From Achromobacter xylosoxidans A8 (GTDB lineage: Bacteria > Pseudomonadota > Gammaproteobacteria > Burkholderiales > Burkholderiaceae_B), in assembly GCF_000165835.1 (NCBI RefSeq), contig NC_014640.1:4092001-4156000 (forward strand): DNA of 64,000 bases, given 5' to 3'. Each line of letters starts with the position of its first letter. Position 1 is the stretch's first letter. Made by a program: the position numbers and the translations under genes. Below the pieces are notes generated by a model that made no database searches, was not told the DNA's origin, and was given only the letters and a program-made list of their open reading frames with translations. Shown in pieces: positions 1 through 7,237 of the stretch.

Positions 1-1422
1 CGCGACCTCCAGGCCGCCCGATACGGCGATGCAGCCGCTATCCGCCAGCAGTTCGCAGAGTTCGGGACTGAAAGTCTTTTCGAAGCGGATATTGCCCCAC
101 CACGAGATGCCGGTGTTGCGGGCGATCAGTTCGGTCGCCAGCGCCTTGAGCGACTTGGGCGGCGCGGCTTCGTCGACGAAATGGAAACCGGTCTGCCCGG
201 TTTCGCGCACGATGGCCTCGATGCGGTCGGCCAGCACCTCGGCGGACGCGCCTTCGTAGCGGCCGATGTAGTCCAGGCTGACGTCGCAGAAGCTGCATTT
301 CTTCCAATAACAGCCATGCGCCACGGTCAGCTTGTTCCAGCGCCCGTCGCTCCACAGCCGGTTCATGGGATTCAGCATGTCCAGCAGCGACAGGTAGCGG
401 TCCAGCGGCAGGCCGTCCCAGGTGGGCGTGCCCACTTCGGCGAAGGCGATGTCGGGCTCGACCATGTTCACATAGCGCACCGCGCCCGTGTCGGCCTCGC
501 GCAGGAAGGTGCGCACCAGGCGCTGGCGCGAACGCTTGCCCTGCACGTGCTCCAGCAGCGACAGCAAGGGCCGCTCGCCCGCGTCCAGAGTCACATAGTC
601 GAAATAGTCGAAGACCCGCGGGTCCTTCAGCTCGCGCAATTCGGTGTTGACGAAGCCGCCGCCCAGCACGGTGATGATGGAGGGATCGTGCGCCTTGATG
701 GTCTGGGCGATGCGGAAGGCGGCGTAAACGGCGCCCGGGAACGGCACGGACAGCAACACCATGGTCGGCGTGTGGCGGGCCAGCGCCTCCGCGGTCAGGC
801 TGCGCAGCATGTCGTCCACCAGCGTCGGCGCGGCCGCCAGCGCCTGGGCCAAGGGGTCGAACGTGGGCTGGCTGCCCGCGAGCGATTCGGCGTAGCGCAC
901 GAACTCGAAGCGCGGATCGACGGCGTCGCGCAACACGTCGGCCAGATCGTTCAGATACAGCGTCGCCAGATGCTTGGCGCGGTCATGCAGGCCCAGCGCC
1001 CCGAAGGCCCAGCCCAGCGGATCGCCGCCCTCTTCGTCCAGGTATACGTCCAGCGAACTGAAGCGCGGCCCCTCGGGCAGGAAATTGCGGCCGACGATGC
1101 GGTGCGCCAGCGTCGAATCGCGGCCCTGCAGGAAGGCGATCACGGGCGCGATGGTCGCCAGGTAGCGCGCCTCCTGTTCCGCGAAGGCCTGGACCGCGGG
1201 GCTGCGCTTATTCGCCGGCAAGGCGGCGACGCGTTCCGCCACGGCGCGCAGGCCGTCGGCCGACAGCAGGCGCAGCACCAGGGCCAGCGCCAGGTCTTCC
1301 TGGAACGAGGTCACGCCGCGCGACCGCAGAAAGCCGGTCAGGTAAGCGGTGGACGGATACGGGGTATTGAGCTGCGTCATCGGCGGAATGACCGACAGCA
1401 CGCGTAGAGGCAAAGAGGACAT
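1..1422 (-). CDS. B12-binding domain radical SAM protein, 3' end cut by window edge
   Basis: The frame is open from an ATG at 1422 to the left edge, giving 474 codons without a stop, so the gene is partial. The clearest motif is CYWKKCSFCD, with Cys371, Cys376 and Cys379 as likely ligands of the radical SAM 4Fe-4S cluster; the first spacing is CX4C rather than the usual CX3C, a variant met in COG1032-type proteins. The N-terminal 300 residues, with a LGGGF segment before the cluster, fit the B12-binding fold that precedes the SAM barrel in this family. Such enzymes perform radical methylation or related chemistry; the substrate cannot be told from the sequence. The gene stands alone, with a 111-base gap to the next gene upstream. 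Confidence 0.85.
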   Translation of the reverse strand, partial: MSSLPLRVLSVIPPMTQLNTPYPSTAYLTGFLRSRGVTSFQEDLALALVLRLLSADGLRAVAERVAALPANKRSPAVQAFAEQEARYLATIAPVIAFLQGRDSTLAHRIVGRNFLPEGPRFSSLDVYLDEEGGDPLGWAFGALGLHDRAKHLATLYLNDLADVLRDAVDPRFEFVRYAESLAGSQPTFDPLAQALAAAPTLVDDMLRSLTAEALARHTPTMVLLSVPFPGAVYAAFRIAQTIKAHDPSIITVLGGGFVNTELRELKDPRVFDYFDYVTLDAGERPLLSLLEHVQGKRSRQRLVRTFLREADTGAVRYVNMVEPDIAFAEVGTPTWDGLPLDRYLSLLDMLNPMNRLWSDGRWNKLTVAHGCYWKKCSFCDVSLDYIGRYEGASAEVLADRIEAIVRETGQTGFHFVDEAAPPKSLKALATELIARNTGISWWGNIRFEKTFSPELCELLADSGCIAVSGGLEVA

Positions 1423-1533
1423 GAAGCACGGCACAACTGCCGTCGAAGCGGGGATCGGAGCCATTATAGGCAGCGCGGCGGAACCGGCCCCGCCGCCCGG
1501 ACAATGGCCGACGGGTTGCGCCGGCCGCAGGCG

Positions 1534-2154
1534 TCAAAGATCGCCGAGCACGCTGGGATCGAACCGCCAGCGGTGATCGCCATTGACGCTGCACACCGCC
1601 GTCGTCTTCTTGTGGCGCTTCGGGCCGATCTCCCTGAGCTTCAATTCACCGTCGCATACAGGGCACTGGCCACCAATCTCCGTGTAGAAAACCTCGCCGG
1701 CGCGATTGGCCTCCAGGTTGCACATCATGAAAAACCGCGAATAGCGCCTACGCTTCAGATCACCGCCGGTGTCCAGGCTAATGAAACTCAAGAAAATCAG
1801 GATGAACCACCACGCCGACATCCCCCAGGCGTAGACGCCCAGGGCGGTGATCGCCAAGCCTGCAGCGCCGCCTGTCAAGAGCCAGGCCGCCTTGACGGGT
1901 TTGCCGCGCAGCCGCAGGGGCACGATGCTGTAGCGCTGGAATGCTTCAGCCCAGCTGCCGCGAGAAGCCGCAGCGGCTGGCGGATTGGCGGCGGGCTGCG
2001 GACTCGCCGTAGCTGACGGCGTCTCGGCCGCCGTAAAACTGCCCGCGTCCGATGCGAAGATGTCCTTGCTCCGCATATTGCCCAACACTCTTGCGCATTC
2101 GTCGCACACGCTGTTCTTGCCCTTATGGGCGGCTCCGCATCTAGAGCAATGCAC
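1534..2154 (-). CDS. zinc-ribbon membrane protein of unknown function
   Basis: The protein opens with CSRCG and, about 14 residues later, CDEC, a zinc-ribbon pair, then has a Ser/Pro/Ala-rich linker. Two hydrophobic segments follow (around AAWLLTGGAAGLAITALGVY and SAWWFILIFLSFISL), and a second metal-binding-like CPVCDG segment lies near the C terminus with a later Cys. I chose a GTG start at 2154 because GAGGG sits six bases upstream and the protein then starts directly at the zinc ribbon; the frame can be extended to an ATG at 2244, but that would leave only three bases to the divergent gene at 2248. Function is not recognised; it is probably an inner-membrane protein with cytoplasmic zinc domains. 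Confidence 0.7.
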   Translation of the reverse strand: MHCSRCGAAHKGKNSVCDECARVLGNMRSKDIFASDAGSFTAAETPSATASPQPAANPPAAAASRGSWAEAFQRYSIVPLRLRGKPVKAAWLLTGGAAGLAITALGVYAWGMSAWWFILIFLSFISLDTGGDLKRRRYSRFFMMCNLEANRAGEVFYTEIGGQCPVCDGELKLREIGPKRHKKTTAVCSVNGDHRWRFDPSVLGDL

Positions 2155-2247
2155 GCTATCCCCTCGCAGTGGAAACTTTGATCTGGCGCCATTATTACCA
2201 TTATTCTTAGGCACCCGCCGCAACCGCACCCCGCCTGGCGTCATTTC

Positions 2248-2655
2248 ATGCGCAACCGATCAGACCCATTCGCCCCACCCCCGAAGCAACGGACCGTCCG
2301 CCTCAATTCCCTGCTCTGGATCCTCGAGCCTCTGGAACGCGACGCCGGTTATATGCGCCGCAAGATGTTCGGCTGCGATGCGGCGTACCTGGATGGCCTG
2401 CTGTACCTGGTGGCCGCCGACCGCGACGATCCCTGGAGCGGGCTGCTGGTGTGCACCTCGCAGGAACGCCAGGAGGCGCTGTTGACGGAATTTCCGACCC
2501 TGCGGCCGCACCCGGTGCTGGGAAAATGGCTATACCTGCCCCAGACCGACGAGGACTTCGAGACGATTGCGGCGGGAATGGCGCGGCTGGCGCTGGCGCG
2601 CGATCCGCGCATGGGCGTGGCGCCCAGGCCGCGGTCCAGGCGCAAAAAAGGCTGA
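2248..2655 (+). CDS. TfoX N-terminal-domain-like small protein
   Basis: A 135-residue protein with the segment RKMFGCDAAYLDGLLYLV, which resembles the N-terminal domain of TfoX/Sxy proteins, followed by a conserved-looking FPTLRPHPVLGKWLYL stretch and a basic tail ending RPRSRRKKG. Family members are small soluble proteins; only TfoX itself has a known role in competence control, and nothing here shows that function. It is divergent from the zinc-ribbon gene. No good ribosome binding site is visible before the ATG, so the true start could be internal. Confidence 0.6.
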   Translation: MRNRSDPFAPPPKQRTVRLNSLLWILEPLERDAGYMRRKMFGCDAAYLDGLLYLVAADRDDPWSGLLVCTSQERQEALLTEFPTLRPHPVLGKWLYLPQTDEDFETIAAGMARLALARDPRMGVAPRPRSRRKKG

Positions 2656-2677
2656 CTCGCACCCGGGCCGGTTTCCC

Positions 2678-3850
2678 TCAGCAGTTCACGGAACCCGCCG
2701 CAAACGCCAATTCCACCCGGTTCCCGCCCAGCGCCTTGGCCTGATACAAAGCCCGGTCCGCCGCGGCCAGCGCATCGGCCAGGGCCGGGACTTTGTCCTC
2801 GAACTGCGCCAGCCCGACGCTGACCGTGGCCGGGATGCCGGCGCCGTCATCCCGCCGCGACACCGTGCCGGCAAAGTGCTGCGCCACGGCCGCGCCCAGT
2901 ACGGTGGCGCGGCGCGCGTCCTGGCCGGACAGCAGCGCGGCGAATTCTTCGCCGCCGATGCGGGCGAGCAGCACGTCGGGGCCGAGCACGCAACGGGCCG
3001 ACTCCGCGAAGAACTTCAGCACCTGGTCACCGGCCTGGTGGCCATGCCTGTCGTTGATCGCCTTGAACTGGTCCAGGTCGAACGCCAGGACCGCAACAGG
3101 CCCACGCCCTGCCCCGCCCTCGATGATGCGCGCGCCCTGTTCGAAGAACCACCGGCGGTTGCCCAGGCGGGTCAGGTAGTCGGTCTGCGATTCGCGCAGC
3201 AGCTGGCCATGTGTCTCTTCGCGGACCAGCTTGAGCAGCGTCATCGGCAGCACGATCGAATACAGCACGCCTTCGTACATGGTGAGCGTGCTGGCGGTCA
3301 GGTGTATGCCGGGACCATGCTCGGCCACCCACCAGGGCAGGATGAAGGCCCGGGCGGCGTAGACCAGCGCGTGGATGCCCGCCGCCGCCGTCGCGATACG
3401 CAGTGGCGTCAACGACCTGAGCGACTGGCAGCGCAGCAGCTCCCAAGCCGTCATGCCGCTGACCAGCGCGATCGGGAATGCGCTGACGTACTTCCAGACC
3501 AGATCTTCCCGCTGGGCGCCAGCCGCCAGCCAGATCAGGGCCATGACGATCAGCAGCCCGATGGAGGCGGCGCGATAGCGCCTGCCACTGAGCGAAGCCG
3601 CGCCATTCATGATCAGCAGATAGCCGCTGAGGACGATGAGATTGGCGACCGCCGAGCCGAGCGGGCTGGGAAGCCTCGCACGAAACAGCACGACGGTACA
3701 GCCCACGGCAAGCGTGGCGAAGCCCGCGGCCAGGATACGCAATGATCCGCTGCGGTTGGGATGGGTCCGATGCTCCCAGAACGTCAGGCCTGCACTGGCG
3801 AGCAGCGTTCCGATGATGATGAAGTAAAGAGTGAGGAGATCAACGTACAT
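2678..3850 (-). CDS. membrane-bound diguanylate cyclase (GGDEF)
   Basis: About 390 residues. The N-terminal half holds six or seven hydrophobic segments, so the protein is an integral membrane sensor without an obvious periplasmic domain. The C-terminal GGDEF domain carries the active-site motif as GGEEF at residues 299-303, preceded by DLDQFKAINDRHGHQAGD with the metal-binding Asp, so it should make cyclic di-GMP from GTP. The inhibitory I-site RxxD expected five residues before GGEEF is missing (GPDV stands there), so product inhibition is probably weak. The ATG at 3850 begins the first membrane segment directly; an ATG ten codons earlier (3880) is possible and neither has a strong ribosome binding site. 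Confidence 0.85.
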   Translation of the reverse strand: MYVDLLTLYFIIIGTLLASAGLTFWEHRTHPNRSGSLRILAAGFATLAVGCTVVLFRARLPSPLGSAVANLIVLSGYLLIMNGAASLSGRRYRAASIGLLIVMALIWLAAGAQREDLVWKYVSAFPIALVSGMTAWELLRCQSLRSLTPLRIATAAAGIHALVYAARAFILPWWVAEHGPGIHLTASTLTMYEGVLYSIVLPMTLLKLVREETHGQLLRESQTDYLTRLGNRRWFFEQGARIIEGGAGRGPVAVLAFDLDQFKAINDRHGHQAGDQVLKFFAESARCVLGPDVLLARIGGEEFAALLSGQDARRATVLGAAVAQHFAGTVSRRDDGAGIPATVSVGLAQFEDKVPALADALAAADRALYQAKALGGNRVELAFAAGSVNC

Positions 3851-4011
3851 CTTGAATGCTTGGATATCGCGCCGCCGCATCGCGGGGCCAGCAGAAATTC
3901 TACGTGGGAAATATGTCGTTGAAACATAGCGTAACCCCTTGCACGGAGCGGTTTCTTTGTATGTCGCGCTAGCACGACACCACTGTCTCGCATGAAGAAA
4001 CCATCGCGCTC

Positions 4012-4029
4012 AGTGGCAAATTTGCCACT
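4012..4029. promoter_or_regulatory. perfect 18-bp palindrome, candidate operator
   Basis: AGTGGCAAATTTGCCACT is a perfect palindrome without a spacer. It ends five bases before TACAAT (4034-4039), a good -10 hexamer for the nuclease gene starting at 4092, and would overlap the -35 region. That placement is what a repressor operator would show. No family consensus was recognised. Confidence 0.45.
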
Positions 4030-4091
4030 CATCTACAATCCGTGGCGGTGCCGGTTGCCAACCGCAATCGGGCAGTAGCTCACAGGTAGTA

Positions 4092-5027
4092 ATGACGCGC
4101 GCGAAGACACCCGCTTCCAAGAAGAGAAGTCCCCCCAGCATATCCAAGGCCCGCGCCGGTTCCCGGTCCAGCGGCCGTTTCCCCCGATTCCTGAAGGCCT
4201 TGCTGTTCTCGTCCCTGGCGAGTTTCGGCGCCGCCACCTATGTGCTGAATCCGCAGTGGCGGATTCCGGCGCCCGTGCAGGACGTCATCACGCGCCTGGG
4301 CTGGCCGCAGCAGCGCGAACATGCGACGCCTGCGGCAGTACCGACCGCCGCGCGGACCGGGGCGCCGGTTCAAACAATGTTTGCGGAGTGCCGGCAGTTC
4401 TTTCCGCATTCGCGCCCGCCCGAGGTACCGGGCGGCCAGAAGCTGCGCGAGGTGTGTTTTTCCGCCTTCGCCATCCTGCATGACGGGCAGACCAAGACGC
4501 CGGTGTTCGTGGCCGAACGCCTGAACCGCCAGATGCTGACCCAGGCCCAAGGGCAGCGCCGGACCGACAAGTTCTACGCCGAGGCGCGCTTGCCGCGCGC
4601 CGAACGGGCCGAACTGGACGACTACCGCGGCTCCGGCTATTCGCGCGGCCACATGGCGCCGGCCGGCGACATGTCCAGCCCCGAGGCCATGGCGCAGAGT
4701 TTCTCGCTGGCCAATATGGTGCCGCAGGACCAGACGCACAACGGCGGCGCCTGGAGCAGCATCGAGCAGGACACGCGCAAATACGTGATGCGCGCCGCGG
4801 GCGACGTGTACGTCTTCACGGGGCCGGTCTATGCCGACAAGCCCAAGACCATCGGTTCGGGAGTCGCCGTGCCCACCTACATCTACAAGGTCGTATACGA
4901 CGCGACTACGGGGCGCTCGTGGGTGCACTGGCAGGCGAACGCCGCCAGCACCAAGGCCGGGCCGCCCATCAGCTATGAGGAATTCGTCAAGCGCACGGGG
5001 ATCCGGGTGCTGCCGGCCGGAGGCTGA
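4092..5027 (+). CDS. membrane-anchored DNA/RNA non-specific endonuclease
   Basis: A 311-residue protein with a basic N terminus, then one hydrophobic segment (FLKALLFSSLASFGAATYVL, about residues 34-53) that should anchor it in the inner membrane with the catalytic part outside the cytoplasm. The nuclease domain of the NucA/EndoG type follows: SRGHMAPAGD supplies the catalytic His187 of the DRGH motif (Ser replaces the Asp), and ANMVPQDQTHNGGAW supplies the metal-binding Asn. These enzymes cut DNA and RNA without sequence preference using one Mg ion. AGG stands five bases before the ATG. It converges on the secreted-protein gene ending at 5049. A role in nucleotide scavenging or defence of the periplasm is inference. 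Confidence 0.85.
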   Translation: MTRAKTPASKKRSPPSISKARAGSRSSGRFPRFLKALLFSSLASFGAATYVLNPQWRIPAPVQDVITRLGWPQQREHATPAAVPTAARTGAPVQTMFAECRQFFPHSRPPEVPGGQKLREVCFSAFAILHDGQTKTPVFVAERLNRQMLTQAQGQRRTDKFYAEARLPRAERAELDDYRGSGYSRGHMAPAGDMSSPEAMAQSFSLANMVPQDQTHNGGAWSSIEQDTRKYVMRAAGDVYVFTGPVYADKPKTIGSGVAVPTYIYKVVYDATTGRSWVHWQANAASTKAGPPISYEEFVKRTGIRVLPAGG

Positions 5028-5048
5028 GGGCCGGGCCGGCCTGCAAAT

Positions 5049-5855
5049 TCAAATCTTGGATTCGTAAAACTCCACCTCGATGCGGTCCGCGCTCAGGTAG
5101 CCGCAGAGATTGGCCGGAAAACGGGCCCGGCTGCATGCGGCATAGGCGTTCCCGTACAGCACGGCATTCTGCAGAAAATTGCGGCTGAGCGCCGTGCTGT
5201 CGGACTGGATCGTGCGCGTGAGTTCAGCTTGCAGCCGCTCGCTCTCCGTGCGCATCGGCCGCAGTATTTCCGCCTCGAACTTGCGGGCCACGCGCGCTTC
5301 CGCTTCACTCGCCGGCACGCTGGAATGCTCGGGGTCATACGCGTCCAGCAGCTCATTCTTCGCTCGGCGCGCGCAATAGAACGCCTGATAATACGAGCCC
5401 GTCGCGGGCCGCTTGAGGCGGGCTTGCGCAAAGTAGACCAGCGACGGCACAGGGGAACTCCACGAGATCAAGGTGCTCGTCGTGCCCGGTTTCACCGTGC
5501 TCACGTATGTAGGCAGGCAGGCGCCAGCAGGCTCGCGCCTGGACCGCAGGTCGGCCAGCCTTGCGGCGGCGTAACGATCACCGTAGCGCAGCACATCCTC
5601 GTAATTGCCGCTGAGATGGCTACCTATGATGGCCCCTTGCGCCACCCAAAAACAGTAGCCATCGACAGACTGCCCATCTTGGCAATACGTCGCCAGCGCG
5701 CGCTTCATGCTGGGCCCCATGGCCTGAAAGCCCTCATCCAGGGCGCTGGAATAGGCTTTGTACAAGGCCTCGCTGCTCGCCGTGCCCAAACCCAGCGGCG
5801 CCCCCAGGGTCGAAGACGCCAGCACGGCCGTCATGACCGACGCGAACAATGGCAT
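5049..5855 (-). CDS. secreted protein of unknown function
   Basis: A 268-residue protein beginning with a plausible signal peptide (MPLFASVMTAVLASSTLGAP). It contains several cysteines (for example QYC-like CQDGQSVDGYCFW and a CSRARFPANLCGYL segment near the end), which would suit an oxidised periplasmic protein. No known domain was recognised. Its start follows the stop of the upstream gene by one base (TGACATG) and its ribosome binding site AGGAG lies inside that gene, so the two are translationally coupled and probably act together. It ends 21 bases from the convergent nuclease gene. Confidence 0.7.
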   Translation of the reverse strand: MPLFASVMTAVLASSTLGAPLGLGTASSEALYKAYSSALDEGFQAMGPSMKRALATYCQDGQSVDGYCFWVAQGAIIGSHLSGNYEDVLRYGDRYAAARLADLRSRREPAGACLPTYVSTVKPGTTSTLISWSSPVPSLVYFAQARLKRPATGSYYQAFYCARRAKNELLDAYDPEHSSVPASEAEARVARKFEAEILRPMRTESERLQAELTRTIQSDSTALSRNFLQNAVLYGNAYAACSRARFPANLCGYLSADRIEVEFYESKI

Positions 5856-5856
5856 G

Positions 5857-6522
5857 TCACTTCTCCTGTTGGGTGGCCGACAGCCGGCTGCGGTCGCGCG
5901 CGTTCAACACCGTGTCGGGATAGCGGTAGGCCCAGCGCCCGTCCCGGCATTGATAGACCCGGCCGCCATACACGACGGTCGAGCCTTCGCTGTAATAGTT
6001 CAGATGCGCGGCGTCCGAGGGCCGGGTGAAGTACTCGCAGGCCTGGCCGGCATAATCAAGCCCGGGACTCTTGGCCGCGGCCTTGGCTGACACCGATGGA
6101 TCTGGCGCGTCGGCGGGCGCATTGCGCGGCTTATCGCGGCTGGCGGGGTTGTTGGCCCAGGGATTCAGGGCGGGATCGGCGCTGTAGCGCCCCTTGATCC
6201 GGTCGCGGTTGCGCAGGTAGTCGGCCTCCCGCTGCTTCGCGAGGGCCTGGGCGGCCGCGCGCTGCGCGTCCTCGTACTGCTGCCGCAACCGGTCCTGCGC
6301 GCCCTGGTCGAGCATCGCGTCGTCCTGCTGGCTGGAATCGCGCAGATAGTCGCTCAACGCCCGTTGCGCCGCGTCGATGGCAGCGCCGGTGTTGTTGCGC
6401 GAGGAAGACGAGGAACGGGACGAGCCGGTAGCTTCCATGGCCTGCCCAGGCCCTGCCTGCGCCGAGACGCCGATGCCCGCAAGCACGATGGCCGCCACAA
6501 GGCGAACCGCGAGCGTGGCCAT
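5857..6522 (-). CDS. secreted coiled-coil/low-complexity protein of unknown function
   Basis: With the ATG at 6522 (GGGGAG seven bases upstream) the protein is 221 residues and opens with a clean signal peptide, MATLAVRLVAAIVLAGIGVSAQA. A Ser-rich stretch follows, then a long Gln/Ala/Arg-rich region likely to be helical or coiled coil (DRLRQQYEDAQRAAAQALAKQ), a Pro/Ala linker and a compact C-terminal part with YYSEGSTVVYGGRVYQCRDG. An ATG 13 codons earlier would spoil the signal peptide. It is the first gene of a two-gene unit with the secreted protein downstream. No family was recognised. Confidence 0.7.
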   Translation of the reverse strand: MATLAVRLVAAIVLAGIGVSAQAGPGQAMEATGSSRSSSSSRNNTGAAIDAAQRALSDYLRDSSQQDDAMLDQGAQDRLRQQYEDAQRAAAQALAKQREADYLRNRDRIKGRYSADPALNPWANNPASRDKPRNAPADAPDPSVSAKAAAKSPGLDYAGQACEYFTRPSDAAHLNYYSEGSTVVYGGRVYQCRDGRWAYRYPDTVLNARDRSRLSATQQEK

Positions 6523-6662
6523 AGGAAAGCTCCCCGAGGAAGATACGGCAAACGCCGCCAAACCTGGGAACAGGCCTTGCTGATGGCCGGTCCGCGCGCG
6601 GCGCCTTCATGATAGATCGCGCCGTTCCCGCCGGAATCAGCCAAAGGGATGAGTCCGCCCTC

Positions 6663-7142
6663 CTAGCCCCGCTGCGCTGCCTCGATGGTCGCGATGTCGA
6701 TCTTGCCCATCGTCATCATCGCGTCGAAGGCGCGCTTGGCGACGGCGGCATCGGGGTCCGAGATCGCTTCTATCAGCATGCGCGGCGTGATCTGCCAGGA
6801 CAGGCCCCACTTGTCCCTGCACCAGCCGCAATCGCTGGCCTGACCGCCGTTGCCGATGATGGCGTTCCAGAGACGGTCGGTTTCAGCCTGGTCTTCGGTC
6901 GCAATCTGGAAGGAAAAGGCCTCGCTGTGCTTGAAGGCCGGGCCGCCGTTCAGGCCCACGCAAGGAATCCCCGCCACAGTGAACTCCACCGTCAGCACAT
7001 CGCCTTGTTTGCCGGAGGGATAGTCTCCCGGGGCGCGCAAGACTTTGCCTACGGCACTGTCTGGAAAGGTCCGGGCATAGAACTGCGCGGCTTCGAGCGC
7101 GTCCCGGTCGTACCACAGACAAATGGTGTTTTTGCTAGCCAT
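6663..7142 (-). CDS. PhnB-like VOC-fold protein (3-demethylubiquinone methyltransferase domain)
   Basis: A 159-residue protein of the PhnB/glyoxalase-like superfamily: it starts MASKNTICLWYDRDALEAAQFY and holds GIPCVGLNGGPAFKHSEAFS and CGWCRDKWGLSWQITP, which are typical of this group. The Pfam name refers to a demethylubiquinone methyltransferase, but members of this type lack an S-adenosylmethionine site, and the real activity is unknown. The ATG at 7142 is preceded by AGGAGG at ideal distance, so I prefer it over the ATG ten codons earlier. It appears to be a single-gene unit. Confidence 0.8.
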   Translation of the reverse strand: MASKNTICLWYDRDALEAAQFYARTFPDSAVGKVLRAPGDYPSGKQGDVLTVEFTVAGIPCVGLNGGPAFKHSEAFSFQIATEDQAETDRLWNAIIGNGGQASDCGWCRDKWGLSWQITPRMLIEAISDPDAAVAKRAFDAMMTMGKIDIATIEAAQRG

Positions 7143-7203
7143 ATTTATCCTCCTGCCGATAGTCCCGCGCACGCAGCGGCTGCGTGGAGCTTCGACGCAT
7201 GCG

Positions 7204-7229
7204 GCGAGAGGCCAGGATCGGCCTCTCGC
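7204..7229 (-). terminator. 10-bp perfect hairpin after the alkylsulfatase gene
   Basis: GCGAGAGGCC and GGCCTCTCGC form a perfect ten-base stem around the six-base loop AGGATC, nine bases past the stop of the sulfatase gene. There is no T tract on the minus strand, so it may act as a weak or factor-assisted terminator or only protect the 3' end. Confidence 0.45.
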
Positions 7230-7237
7230 TTTCAGCC

